A stretch of 64,000 nt of DNA from Pelobates cultripes (GCA_933207985.1 OW240920.1:134568043-134632042), one strand, 5' to 3'; numbered from the stretch's first letter, positions 48,644 to 60,792 are shown. The notes: generated from the sequence alone by a model not told the origin. Numbers and translations are program-made.

Positions 48644-49335
48644 TACAGTTGTAATCAAAATTATTCAGATGTGCTCAGTGAAATCTCAGTGTCTGTTGCC
48701 ACCAAGTCTTGCTGCAAGTCTTTTGCAGTCACACTAAGGTTTTTCACAACCTGTCTTCTCAGAAATCTAGTTGCAGCCATTGATAGCTTCCTTTTTCTGC
48801 CCTGTCCAAGAAGTGTAACCACTGTTCCTTCAACTAAGAACTTGCGAACTATGCTTCCAACGTTGCCTCTAGGAACATTCGGTGCCTTCGCTACCTTTTT
48901 GTATCATGTTCCTTGCTTGTAAAGGGCAATGGTCTCTTCTCTTAACTTTGTGGACCATTCTTTTGAATTAGCCATATTTCTAACATGCAGTCAAACGTGA
49001 CACTCAACAAACCACCGGCCAGTTCAGGTATTTCAAGTGTTTCAGCTCAAGCACACCTGGTGCAACTAAGGAAGCCCTTGATTAGTTGTATCAGGTGTGT
49101 TTTAGACAACTGTTTTGCATATTTGTGCTGCTATGAGGGATTCTAATTGGGGGTTGACTTCCTTTGAGAAGTCATTATAAGTTGCATTTTCAGTTGAATT
49201 TGGGGAAACCACTTAAAGCATTGGTTTTGGTGAGCTATTTAATTGCTTTTGTTTGATTTGTTTATTGCAAACAGCTGAAAGTTAAAATTTTTACAACAAA
49301 CCTGATTTTCAATGGAATTGAAAATTAATTCAGGG
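48644..49335 (-). mobile_element. Tc1/mariner-type element, internally deleted
   Basis: The left end reads TACAGTTGTAATCAAAATTA at a TA. On the minus strand, an upstream region with cacctggtgcaactaaggaa and gtatcaggtgtgtt precedes the transposase start. The sequence passes almost directly from the transposase N-terminal region to the left end, so the catalytic part has been deleted. The right terminus near 49300-49335 is decayed. Confidence 0.65.
48661..48975 (-). pseudogene. Tc1-type transposase, N-terminal DNA-binding fragment
   Basis: From ATG at 48975 the minus strand encodes about 104 codons with one in-frame TGA at 48904-48906. The part after it, YKKVAKAPNVPRGNVGSIVR, is a helix-turn-helix. 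GQGRKRKLS and a second helical region ending in TAKDLQQDLVATDTEIS follow. This is the paired-like DNA-binding half of Tc1/mariner transposases. The DDE catalytic domain is absent; the frame ends at TAA 48661-48663. It is dead as a transposase, and even binding function is unlikely given the stop. Confidence 0.75.
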
Positions 49336-51499
49336 AATTAGGGTACACTGGCGTTATGGCAGGCTAATGCAATATATGATCATATACTGTAACTAAAGCC
49401 CATTATTTTTGCCTGTCCGATGTTTTAAAAAAACAAAACAAAAAAAACCAATTACATTCTGTGAGCTTTATAGCTGGTGTTAGTGAATGTGTGGGCATGC
49501 TGGATCTTGTATGTTTAATGTAAAATAAACAGATCAACCACAGTGAGGTCCACAGACGTACATGTGGTGGAGTTGTGAGGAGAAGACAATGGCTCCAAGA
49601 TCTGCTTTTGGTGGGGGAATATAAATCAATGACATGTTTGAGCATTTTTTATTGCTATTTATTATGTATTTTGTGTGCTAATAAAAATGGAAATAAACAC
49701 AAGTGAAAGTTTAATTTTGGTCAACCCGATGATAAAAACGAGCTCCTACTATTACCCAACTCAAGGAAACCTATTTACAATGTTTAATTGCAGGTGTAGA
49801 ACGTCTATCCGTGGAGTTTGAATTAAAATGGCACGTGAACTGCAGTCTTAATCAACTTTATTAAAGCCAACTCATTGCCCTTTTACAAAATCAACATGTA
49901 AACTCATTGCCCGCTTCAAGAGTCAAAGGACGTTTGTATAAATTGGGAACAATTACTTTATTCTTTGAAAAATCCAGTATTTTGGCCCCAAGTGAAACAA
50001 AACGTCGAAATACCCATGCTTTAAATCTCTGGTATTCACTTTTATTTCCTAAATTCAACCCGTTATCCATTTCTCTGGTTATTGGAAAACAAATATTAAA
50101 AATCTCAGCAACTGACACCTGTAGGGTTCTCTACACCAGGAATTGTGTAAACCTGCCATTACGGTTACAAATTATGGGTCAAAATATTACATCTTAAAAT
50201 AGCTACACAATTCATAGTTTAGGGAGCAATCCTACTTGTACTATTAGTTCTTCTGTATAGAAATCAGAGTTCTATTTCGTTGAATTAGTTTAAATAATGG
50301 ATTCCGATTCTACAATAATCACTAGAAATACTACATTCAGTGTTTTTTCTAAATGCGCCTGGAGATTAACCCAAGCCCAAGTAACAGCTCCTACACTGGA
50401 AGTTATCCTGGGATTTAGCAAACGCATTCCTACGATGCCACTTGCAGTTCACCACGGTGTTTGAAACTGCCTACAGGCACGTTTTAAGTAGCAATGCATA
50501 AAGCACAAAGTATTAAGTTAAAACATATACACAAACTTGTAGCAGTTCACTGAAATAGAACAGTCTGCATTTTACGAGTCCGTTCAATCGTTGCCAGGGT
50601 ACAAATACAATAAAGGGAGACAACAACAAAAAATGCCTTTTCCACTGCACTAAACATCGCAACTGCAAAATGCTCCCTTGGGAATGCAAGAGGAAAGGAA
50701 CTCATTAATGCAATTTCTGTACATCTGGCAGGAAATATTTTATGATATAAATGTGAGTTATAAAGAGAAATGTCAATGCCAAGTCGTAACTGATTAGGAT
50801 GGAATGCACAAAGTACTTGAGATACATTGATTTAGGGAAGTATTAACGTCATGCAATCAACATGCGGCAACTCCTTTCACTCTCAGCAAATCCATGCTGC
50901 AGTCTGGGTGTTGCAGTCCGCAGCTTCTCCTGGTGGGTTATGGGTACACAGGTATATCTCAACATTCTAAGTACACCTTTCAGCACATGTAAAAAGTTGT
51001 AACCCACACGTAACAACAAGCACCAGTATTGGCACTAGTGTGGCGAAAACTTGTCTTTTGCTATAAGGACAATTCACTCGCCAAGTGTTTTGATAGTGAT
51101 TGGTCATAACAATCCGCTTCCCATTCCCTCCAGTCCATTAAAGTTCATAAAATCTGCCCTCCCACTGCCTATTCTAACCGTAATACACATTATAACATTG
51201 CAGATACTGAATATTTAACGTACCTTCCAACTTCCTCATCCTCTCTAGAGGGTCCCCGGTGGGAGGGCTAAAAAGGGGCTGGTAAATTGCGTCACTTGTT
51301 CTGCCCGAAGGGGGCGGATGCACCCAGAAGGGGTGTAGGTCTACCCTTAAAATTGATAGGTCAGCGTGAATGCACACTAGTCTACCAGCCAATCAATTCG
51401 GATGGCCTACCAAGGACAGGCTATGCATGGAACACTTTCAGTACTCTCTGCAGGTTTGTAGTACCCTGAGCATAGTGTGAGTGCATCTAATGATGTACC
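49336..51499. other. Unassigned sequence
   Basis: No exon, RNA or repeat recognised with confidence. Frames at 49403-49645, 49891-50197 and 51174-51392 are short and featureless. Confidence 0.45.
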
Positions 51500-51644
51500 T
51501 GAGACATGGGCGTCCGCAGGAATTTTTCCAGGGGGGGGGCATAATTGTAATGACATCCATGCTTGGTGCCTTTTTGACAGTGTCATGAAAGGGAAGGGGC
51601 ATAGCCATTATCACATAAAGCCAGGGTGAATAGCGTTTTCACAA

Positions 51645-51697
51645 GTATGGTGTCAGGAATATATGTTTGTATTCCTGACACTATAGTGTTCCTTTAA
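51645..51697. mobile_element. Right end of a T2-like MITE
   Basis: The hairpin gtgtcaggaata / tattcctgacac precedes CTATAGTGTTCCTTTAA. The left part is absent. Confidence 0.6.
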
Positions 51698-51702
51698 GCA
51701 AA

Positions 51703-52100
51703 TTAAAGGACCATTCTGGTCACCATAACAACTTCACCTAAATGAAAATGCTATGATACCAGGAAGCCCCTGGGTGCTCGCTTTCCTTTAAGGGGTTAAA
51801 TCGCTCTCAAATGGTTTAACCCCAAAGGCTTCCTCCAGCTCCAGGTCGCTCAGTGGTATTTGGCTTCTGAAACAGAGTGTCAGGAAGTGCAGATTGACGT
51901 CAGGCATGGGTGCCGCTGATTGGCTAGAGTGGACAGTTGACGCTCTAAGCCAATCGCTACTTCCCGGTTCATAAAATATTTTTACTTTTTTATGAATGGG
52001 GAGCTACTGATTGGCTTAGAGTGCCAGCTGACCGCTCTAGCCAATCTGTAACACCCCTACCCAACGGCACTCTGTGCTTCCTGACACTCAGTAAATAAAA
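51703..52100. mobile_element. T2-like MITE, right end missing
   Basis: Starts TTAAAGGACCATTCTGGTCA. The inner inverted pair gctctaagccaatcgc and gattggcttagagtgcc matches the subfamily at 13563-13983. Confidence 0.6.
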
Positions 52101-52209
52101 GTGAACACATTAATACTGATATTTTTTTACCTTTGGAGATGAGAAGGTCCAGCGTTTTCCTACCTGGCCCAAGTACCAAAGCCTTATGATGTGGTGTCCA
52201 GAATAAAGT

Positions 52210-52860
52210 GGAGGGTTCACTTCATTTATCCTTCCTGCTCCAATCTCATTTTCCTCTCCTTCATTTGACAGTCTTTTTTTTTTCTTCTGACACTGTTTTC
52301 TATCCTTGGCCCCTTCTGCTCTTTTACCTTTCTGCTACTTTCTGCTGTCCCTTTCTGCTCTCTCTCCTACTTTGCCTTTGTGCTCCTTCTGATTCTTTGT
52401 GCTCCTTCTGATTCTTTCTGCTCCTTTACCTTTCTGCTCCTTGCTGTCTCTTTCTGCTCCTTGCTGCCCCTTTCTGCTCCTTGCTGCCCCTTCCTGCTCC
52501 TTGCAGGCCCTTCCTGCTCCTTGCAGGCCCTTCCTGATCCTTGCAGGCCCTTCCTGATCCTTGCAGGCCCTTCCTGATCATTCTCCTACTTTACCTTTGT
52601 GCTCCTTCTGCCCCTTCCAGCTAATTTCTGACCCTTTCTGCTCCTTCTACTTTACCTTTGTGCTGCTTTACCTTCCAGCTCCTTGCTGACCATTTCTGTT
52701 CCTTTGTGCTCCTTCTCCTACTTTATCTTGTGTTCCTTGCTGTCCCTTCCAGCTCCTTGCTGCCCCTTTCTGCTCCTTGATGTCCCTTCCTGCTCATTTC
52801 TGTTCCTTCTCCTTTTCTTACCTTACCTTCCTGCTCCTTGCTGACTCTTCATGTAGGCTG
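52210..52860. repeat. C/T-rich minisatellite (ccttgctgcccctttctgct)
   Basis: Degenerate units of 20-24 bp. Leu/Ser/Pro-rich open frames here are artefacts. Confidence 0.85.
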
Positions 52861-52881
52861 TCTCCCCCATCCCTCACTTCT

Positions 52882-53563
52882 ATAGGCGTGCGCACGGGGT
52901 GTGTTGGGTGTGCCTGGGCACACCCTAATCCCCGTGGCACGCCTATGGATTGAGACCGGCAGGGGAGATCTCTGGATCTCCCCGGTCGGCTCATGCAGAG
53001 CCAACGCTATCCGAGCGGCGGCTCTGGTCTAAGCCTCCATGGGCCGGTGGGGACATCAAAGTTCTACCTCACCGGTCCACAGCAGCATGGAGGGAGGCAG
53101 CAGAGAACCCGGGCTAGAGTTCACTCTCCACTGAACCACCAGGGAAGGCAGCAAGACTGGGATATTAACTAGTCTGCCCCCACCTCCACCCAAACATACA
53201 GCACACACACATACAGCACACATAGCACACAAACAGCACCCACACACACACACACAGCACCTACACACATACATCACCCTCGCACACACAGCACCCACAC
53301 ACACCCAGCACACTAACAGCATCCTCACAAACACACAAAACCCACACACAACACCCGCACAGCACCCACACACAAACAGCACACTCTCATACAAACAGCA
53401 CCCTGACAAACACATAACACCCGCACACAAACAGCACACTAACAGGACCCCAACAAACACGCACAAACACACACACAGCACACTACCAGTTCCCTCACAA
53501 ACAGCACCCTCACACACAGCACACTAACAGCACCCTCACACACGCACACAGCAGTGTGTGTGT

Positions 53564-53602
<39 letters not shown>

Positions 53603-53690
53603 CACACACACACATACATACATACATATACACATGGCGTGTGTTTGTGCTTTAGGGTGCACACCCTAATGCAGCTAGGCCGCTACTATG
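52882..53690. mobile_element. Second ATAGGCGTGCGC element, right end decayed
   Basis: Starts ataggcgtgcgcacgggg with gggtgtgcctgggcacaccc, then the same GC-rich block and CA-rich minisatellite as 43747-44730. The right subterminal tttagggtgcacaccctaat is present but the terminal repeat is broken. Confidence 0.75.
53190..53640. repeat. CA-rich minisatellite and TA microsatellite
   Basis: The same type of units as at 44100-44670, ending in (GT)n(TA)n(CA)n near 53555-53630. Confidence 0.85.
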
Positions 53691-54335
53691 CTCACTTCCC
53701 AATCTATAGGCTGCCCCCATGCCTCACTCCCAATCTAGGCTGCCCCTCCCAAATTCCTATAGGCTACTGCCTCCCCTAAATATGGTGGGCTGCTGCCTCT
53801 AAAAATTCCAGGCTGCTGCCTCAAAATACCTATAGGCTGCTGCCTCAAAAATCTATAGGCTGCTGCCCCCAAAATCTCATAGGCTGCTGCCCCCCAAAAC
53901 CCAGGCCAACCCCAAAACTAGGCTGCTGCTCCCCAAACCCAGCACGCCGCCCCTCAAAAAACCCATAGGCTGCTGCTCCCCCAAAAAATCTATAGGCTGC
54001 TGCCTCTGGGGTAAATCTATATAGGCTGCTGCCCCCCAAATCTATAGGCTGCCCCCACCTGGAGTAGGCTGCTGCCCCCAAATCTATATAGGCTGCTGCC
54101 CCCAAATTCCATAGGCTGCTGCCCCCCAAAAATCTATAGGCTGCTGCTCCCAAATTCCATAGGCTGCTGCCCCCCAAATTCATAGGCTGGCTGCCCCCAA
54201 ATTCCTATAGGCTGCTGCCCCCCAAATCTAGAACTGCTGCCCCCAAAATCTATAGCTGCCCCCCAAATTCCATAGGCTGCTGCCTCCCCAAAAATCTATA
54301 GGCTGCTGCCCCCCAAAATCTATAGGCTATCTCAA
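53690..54335. repeat. ctataggctgctgcccccc minisatellite
   Basis: About 25 degenerate units of 20-30 bp with the core taggctgctgcc. Confidence 0.9.
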
Positions 54336-54718
54336 ACCCTCCCCCCATCCCTCACTTACCTGATCTGTAGGCTCTCTCTGCCTCCCCATCCCTCACTCCC
54401 CTGATCTGTAGGCTGTCTCTGGCTGCATGTGTTGCTCCCCTGCGGTTTCAATCAGCAGAGAGAAGCAGGGATAAGATGCAGCTTCCTATCCCTATTTCTC
54501 TCCATACACCGGTATTGCAGTTCATTTTAAATCTCACACAAAAAATATCAGAACAAGCTGAAAAATCCAGGGGAGGGGGGAAAGGGCCCCCCCTTGCCCC
54601 CCCCTGCGGACGCCTGAGATATGCTTGTTGGGGACACTTCCTTGCTGTGCACAATTTATCTTTCAATTAATTAAATATAAGTTCATATAATCAGAGCTTT
54701 TGTCACTTCCTGTATCAT

Positions 54719-55175
54719 TAAAAGGATATGCATCACTTTAAGACTTTTTACCTTTAAATGAGATAGTTGCACCATTCTTCAGGCTTAAAAAAGCAGGTAA
54801 ATATGATTTTTTGTTTTATGCTTGTTTCTTCTTTCTTATGCTTTTCACACCCACTCCAAGGGGACACTAATCTAACCAATCAGTGTCCTATCCCTAGGAA
54901 TGCTGTAAAAGTACATCGGGCATGCCTTGCTGAGTCACACGTGCAGTTGGAAGATCCATTAACCTGCAACATCCTGACAGGGGAAGAAGAGAGGGAGTCT
55001 GATCAATCTCTGTTTGCTGCTGCGGCTACACAATGATGTCCTGGCTGTTTAGTTAGCACTGCAATAGTCCATGCCAGGACGACACATCCCTTCTTCAAAT
55101 GGCCCATCCCCTTTCCAGATGGTACCACCCATTGCGCTGTGCTTTTAGGGATCTTTTCTGTAGTGTTCTAAACAG
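54719..55175. mobile_element. Possible T2-like MITE
   Basis: Starts TTAAAAGGATATGCATCACT. The interior has ctaaccaatcagtgtcct, and near the right end tctgtagtgttctaaa resembles a decayed terminus. The 89-codon frame at 54767-55036 lies within it and is probably not a gene. Confidence 0.35.
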
Positions 55176-56451
55176 TCCCCAAAAGCTTGACATCAAATAC
55201 AATATTCAAATGAACCAGTGACAGACCCCAATCTGGGACTTTACCAATAAATTTAAGCAAAAGTAAGCACTGTAGCACAATTGAAAGGCGTATTATACTA
55301 CCTTGTGTGCTATGGCTGCAGGCCTCTATCTTAATTTTCCATCGTACAAACGGTGATAATTAATTTCTTCCAACAACTTCCAAGGTAGTTGATGACGCAG
55401 GAAGAGGTAAAATATCAAGGAGGGATTTTCTTACCCCCAAGATCTTACATTCTAGCTTTGTGCATTAATCTGAATTTTTGTTGCACCCTTAAACTCAGCA
55501 GAGTAAAAATCTGCCAGTATATCATTTTAATTTGACAGCTGTGTTAGGGAAATATTCTACTAACATCACATAAGAATTCATTTATGACTTAGCTTAATTG
55601 CCAATTAGTTCAACCCACCACCCCAGGGATGACATTTTTGCACATTATTTACACATTTTCCTGGATGAGAAAACGGAAGAGAATTTGAATTTTATTTCAT
55701 GACAGGTATAAAATAATTATTTCAACAAACAGTGACCTGATTAGCATTTGATAGTAACCAACCTCTGCCAATTAAACAAATTTAGCTAACCTCCCCACCC
55801 TACATAATTTTTAAAAAAAAATTTTTTTCTTAAACCATAGGATTTTGTAGAATATTTTTCACTAAGCAAGGTCAGACTTGCTACAGGTGAAAATTAATTT
55901 CTTTTTTTTTACCATCACTAAATTAACACATGAGATGCGATTTCTTGAACTGCATTTTAATGAAGGGGTGAAGGAGAAAATTTACTTAAAAAGACGGCTA
56001 GGAAAGATGGGTTAAGTATTTCACGAATCTAATGTGAGGAGTTCTACAGCTAAAGCGTACTGCGTTCGTTTTAGTTGAAATCCCAATGTTTCAGAGTACG
56101 GCCTTTGACGTGTGCAATACATAAAAAAATAAATTAAAAAAAACAACAACTTGTTTTAGGTATAGTGCCCCACAGGAATGAAATTAAAATAAGCTGCAAA
56201 AAAACAAACAAAAAAAAACCCACAAGGATGACTGCTCAGATTTTTTGAAGCATCTTTCTCCGTTCACAGAAAGTTATCAGAAAGAGTTTTTAATTTTTTT
56301 TAAACTATGGGTCCATTAATATGAGATCACTACAGTGCTTAATGCTTTTTTTTCTTTAATGTCTTGACAAGTAATAATTCTGTTTTTCTAGAAATAAAAG
56401 GGGCACTCCAGGGTAAAGGTGACTCACAATTTGTAATGAATTATATAGTTA

Positions 56452-56499
<48 letters not shown>

Positions 56500-56579
56500 A
56501 TACTATTGCTATTCTGAATTTGCTACAAATACCTAGGAAGTGGCTCAGCCAATCAGAATGATGAGTAAAGGATGTGCTC
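55176..56579. other. Unassigned AT-rich sequence with a TA microsatellite
   Basis: (TA)n at 56452-56497. Nothing else recognised. Confidence 0.5.
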
Positions 56580-57026
56580 TTAAAGGCATACTATAGTGCT
56601 AGGAATGCAAAGGAATATAACCCCCCTCCTCGTACCCACACCCCCACAAGGGTTACTAGACCCTTACTGTACTTACCCGATTCCAGCACTGATCTCTACT
56701 CCTGTCGACATCACCTGGCGGGTGGGTTAATGCCCATGCGCAGCAAGTGCCACAAGCTTATTAGGCCCTGCCCATTGCTGCAATGCTTTTGTATGGAGAT
56801 TTAGTGATGCTGGATGTCCTAATGCAGAGCGTGAGGATGTCCAGCGTCAGGTGACAAAAAGTCGACTAGCAAGCTGGAAGTGTCTCTAGTGGCTGTATGA
56901 TTGTCAGCCACTAGAGGCAGTATTAACCCTGAAATTAATTTATTGCAGTTTATCAGGGACAGTGACATTGCACCCAGACAACTTCGATGAGCTGAAGTGG
57001 TCTGATTGCGTATAGTGTCCCTTTAA
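56580..57026. mobile_element. Complete T2-like MITE (447 bp)
   Basis: Begins TTAAAGGCATACTATAGTGC and ends GCGTATAGTGTCCCTTTAA, with TTAA on both sides. The interior has ctctagtggctgtatg and the stem agccactagaggc, relating it to 61953-62420. Confidence 0.85.
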
Positions 57027-57548
57027 CACCTGTCTGTCTGGGGTTTGTTGAGCATATAGTTCAGCACTTGACAGCAGTTCAATTTGTTTAATCAGATATA
57101 TTGATAGGGCTGCCTAAGCAAAGTCCCACTAACAGATGTGGAGATATCAGACGTGACTGCACTAAAATTCAGACATAATCTATGCCCATAATAACAGGGT
57201 TATTCTCTAAAGTGAGAATTCAACGTGAATTTGAAATTGTAGTTAAAAAAATAAAATAAATCAGAGCTGGAAAATATCTCTAAGTCAAATAAGTTTTTAG
57301 TGATCCAAGTAAACAGTTGAATTGTCACACATGTTTATTCCATACCTCCCAACATATCAAATAAACAAAAAAGGGTTTGTTATAATTTTAGTGGTGTGAG
57401 TGTGGGTGTTGTAAGTGGCAGGGCTGTTCTGAAAAATTTTAGGTGACTTATGAATAGCAATTTATGCAACTAAAATGTAATTTGGAATACGAACAATGTA
57501 TCTTATTTACACCAACTGATTTCGAAACACATTTATTGTAGTTTAAAG

Positions 57549-58460
57549 ACACATTACTGGGAGTATTATTGCTGTGGGGCTCTGTTATACACTCAGACAC
57601 ATTACTGGCAGTAGTATTGCTGTGGAGCTCTGTTATACACTCAGACACATTACTGGCAGTATTATTACTGTGGAGCTCTGTTATGCACTCAGACACATTA
57701 CTGGGAGTATTATTGTTGTGGAGCTCTGTTATGCACTCAGACACATTACTGGGAGTATTATTGCTGTGGAGCTCTGTTATACACTCAGACACATTACTGG
57801 GAGTATTATTGCTGTGGAGCTCTGTTATACACTCAGACACATTACTGGGAGTATTATTGCTGTGGAGCTCTGTTATACACTCAGACACATTACTGGGAGT
57901 ATTATTGCTGTGGAGCTCTGTTATACACTCAGACACATTACTGGGAGTATTATTGCTGTGGAGCTCTGTTATACACTCAGACACATTACTGGGAGTATTA
58001 TTGCTGTGGAGCTCTGTTATACACTCAGACACATTACTGGGAGTATTATTGCTGTGGAGCTCTGTTATACACTCAGACACATTACTGGGAGTATTATTGC
58101 TGTGGAGCTCTGTTATACACTCAGACACATTACTGGGAGTATTATTGCTGTGGAGCTCTGTTATACACTCAGACACATTACTGGGAGTATTATTGCTGTG
58201 GAGCTCTGTTATACACTCAGACACATTACTGGGAGTATTATTGCTGTGGAGCTCTGTTATACCCTCAGACACATTACTGGGAGTATTATTGCTGTGGAGC
58301 TCTGTTATACCCTCAGACACATTACTGGGAGTATTATTGCTGTGGAGCTCTGTTATACCCTCAGACACATTACTGGGAGTATTATTGCTGTGGAGCTCTG
58401 TTATACACTCAGACACATTACTGGGAATATTATTGCTGTGAAGCTCTGTGTTATACTCAG
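57549..58460. repeat. 48-bp tandem array, 19 copies
   Basis: Unit starts acacattactgggagtatt and ends ctctgttatacactcag. Exactly 19 units of 48 bp fill the interval. Inner units are identical to each other. The first four and last four carry private changes (ggcag, gttgtgg, atgcac; ataccctcag). The period is a multiple of three with no stop in several frames, so open frames of 290-359 codons appear on both strands; they are artefacts. Related elements at 30514 and 59371 have one unit. Confidence 0.95.
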
Positions 58461-58496
58461 GCACACCAACAATATGGAGCTCCTAGAAAAGAGGGA

Positions 58497-58745
58497 TAGT
58501 GATGTCCCGAACGGTTTGCCGACACATTCCAGCCAATCAGCAGCAGACCCTCCCTCCCAGACCCTCCCACCTCCTGGACAGCATCCATTTTACATTCATT
58601 GTGAAGCTGCATTCTTAGTGAGCTGTCCAGGAGGTGGGAGGGTCTGCTGCTGACTGGCTGGAATGTGTCTGCTGACTGTGAGGTACAGGGTCATAGTTTA
58701 CCGCATATGTTCGCCGTCCGTGGCGAACCGTTCAGGACATCACTA
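58497..58745. mobile_element. Nested hAT-like MITE (249 bp)
   Basis: Inverted ends TAGTGATGTCC and GGACATCACTA. Target duplication AAGAGGGA lies at 58489-58496 and 58746-58753. The interior is an inverted pair around gaccctcccacctcctggac and gtccaggaggtgggagggtc. The uninterrupted host sequence is seen at 30575 and, slightly changed, at 59450. Confidence 0.88.
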
Positions 58746-58832
58746 AAGAGGGACATTAGGATAGAAAAGAAGGGATTTGGGCCCAAATAGGGACTGTCCC
58801 TCTTAAGTAGGGACGTTTGGGAGGTATGGAAT

Positions 58833-59218
58833 TCTCAGCAGGTCTGTATCACCTGTTAACAACGCCCACACGGCCGAAAGGTGTCTTTGACTGCATCGGC
58901 ATGCAGAGAGTTAAGGGAGGCCATTATCATTACAAAATGTTGGTTTTGCTTTCCTCCTTCAGCAGAGCTCGGGGAAGATATTTAATTGGTTTTCAAAGGA
59001 CGTTTCAAAGATAACAATTTATCAAACTGTGTGCATCGTAACTTAATTAAATCGAAGATGAACGGTGTAATTCTGGCATTGCGTTAATTCTTGGGAGTCA
59101 GTTGGGTCAGCACTTGTACAAAATCTTCACATTTAAATTTTCTCATTTAGAATTAAGAAAAGCATGCTTTTTTTAGGATATCTCCATTTACCAACGTCCT
59201 GTTATCCTTGAAAGTAGT
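58833..59218. other. Unassigned sequence
   Basis: No feature recognised. Confidence 0.45.
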
Positions 59219-59525
59219 GGTTTGAGAAGGGGTGTTGTCAAGGGCGGGGCAGTTCGTAGATATTTTAGATGACTTACAAGTAACAATTAATGCAACTTAC
59301 ATGCAATTTAGAACAAGAACAATGTATCATATTTACAGAACGATTTCTAAACACATTTATTGTAGTTTAAAGACACATTACTGAGAGTATTATTGCTGTG
59401 GAGCTCTGTTATACATTCAGACACACCAACAATATGGAGCTCCTAGAAAAGAAGGGCATCAGGATAGAAAAGAGGGCTAGAGGAAAACAGGACTGTCCCT
59501 CCTAAATGGGGACACTTGGGAGGAA
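59219..59525. mobile_element. CATACCTCCCAA-family element, left end missing
   Basis: Matches the interior of 57337-58832 (aacaatgtatcatatttaca, acacatttattgtag, one 48-bp unit, acaccaacaatatggagc) and ends cacttgggaggaatg. Confidence 0.7.
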
Positions 59526-60792
59526 TGTATTACCCCGTTGCAGTCTTCACTCTAGTAAGCTCTTCATTAGTATTGATACTTCACAAAACATGGAATCCTG
59601 GTAGAAATGTCCTCTCCTCAAACAGTGGGATCATTGAATTTAGAATTTACCTTAGTTATCATCTTCCTGAAGTGACATCCATTAACCCATTTCTTGGGAT
59701 TCTACTGAGAACCCTTGTGTTTTGTTTTTTTACAATTGTATTTCCTACTTTTTGTTGTGTACATTCTGCTTATTTGATTTTGCGCGTTACCAAAAGACTT
59801 TCACTCTCTAATATGTTTGTTTCCTACCGACAAATTTAATTTAAAAAAATAATATTTTTTTTATCACAAACCCATGTAATAGGAGATGAGAGATTAAAAA
59901 GTAGGATTAAGCAGAAGTTTAGTAGAACGATGACTCACTCGGAGATTTAATGATGTTATGCTGCCACCAGGAACAAACTGTTCATTTGCAGCATGACTAT
60001 AACGGTCATCTGGACACTATCAGCATGCATACAAGGAATGTGTTGTCTCCGTGCTCAGCTACCCAAGCCCTGTTATGGGAACATTGCTTTATCTTGATAA
60101 ATCAGACGAGAAGATTACTGCCAGGCAAACCAATATTTCTCCAAACCGCGTTAGTCCTGAGAACCGCAAGAAGTAATGCACACTGTCGTTGAGCCCACTG
60201 GTGGCTAATCTTTGTCGTTCCAGCTGTTGTAATCCACAGTCCCTACGATGCTCCTACCCAATAAGACCTGCTTGAGAACACTTCCCTGATCAGGACGCAC
60301 ATTCCCCATAATACCAACACACTGATTACAATGTCAGCATCCCAAAAACAGTGACATCTCTCATTGCATTTCTATTTTAATCCAGCAACGTGCAAGATGT
60401 GAGTGCCAGAGGAATAATCACAGCAACTACAGCATATATGCTGTAGTTGTTGTGATGTAGATTGAGAGAACAGGCTATATAAGGGTTCTCCTGTTCTCTC
60501 CTGTCTCTCATTTCTGCTGTAGAGGCCTCAATGCTTCTCGGCTACAATGCCGAGAAGTGACTGACAGGTGCATAGTTCGTTAGAAAATTATTATAGAGGA
60601 GATTTTACCTACATAAAACCTAAATCATGTTGGTACCATGACAGGCCCAGTTTAACATGCAAACAAATGAACAAGAAAAATCTAATTCTATCTTTACCCC
60701 ATATGGTTGAATTGTTCTGCCTGTAGATGTATACATTTGGCGTAGGCATTGCCTGGGATTGGGTTGATGTCTCTAAACTCTAAGAGCTTCTA
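59526..60792. other. Unassigned sequence
   Basis: Frames at 59516-59839 and 59950-60192 were considered as genes but have no recognisable domain. A short inverted repeat caactacagcatatatgctg / tagttgt lies at 60423-60451. Confidence 0.4.

Larger units (their letters stand above)
51508..54614. mobile_element. hAT-like non-autonomous transposon with nested contents
   Basis: Ends GGGCGTCCGCAGG and CCTGCGGACGCC are inverted repeats, each followed inward by a G- or C-run and an aattttt- or gaaaaatcc-type word. The flanks are tgagacat (51500-51507) and tgagatat (54615-54622), 7 of 8 identical. Inside lie two T2-like pieces, a C/T-rich repeat, an ATAGGCGTGCGC element, a gctgctgcc repeat, and a segment (54335-54530) homologous to 16395-16545. 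Confidence 0.7.
57337..58832. mobile_element. CATACCTCCCAA element with expanded internal repeat
   Basis: Perfect 16-bp inverted ends ATTCCATACCTCCCAA and TTGGGAGGTATGGAAT. Related copies lie at 9328-9523, 29893-30640 and 59219-59525. No transposase. The element is lengthened by a 19-copy minisatellite and by a nested MITE. Confidence 0.85.

Noticed and set aside
53056..53633. Cys/Val-rich minus frames resembling a cysteine-rich protein
   Set aside because: Reverse reading of CA-rich repeats; cysteine and valine come from TGT/GTG codons.
57448..58653. Open frames of 290-359 codons on both strands with 16-residue repeats
   Set aside because: They follow from a 48-bp tandem unit without stops. 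Frames are open on both strands at once, and the array is an in situ expansion inside a MITE.
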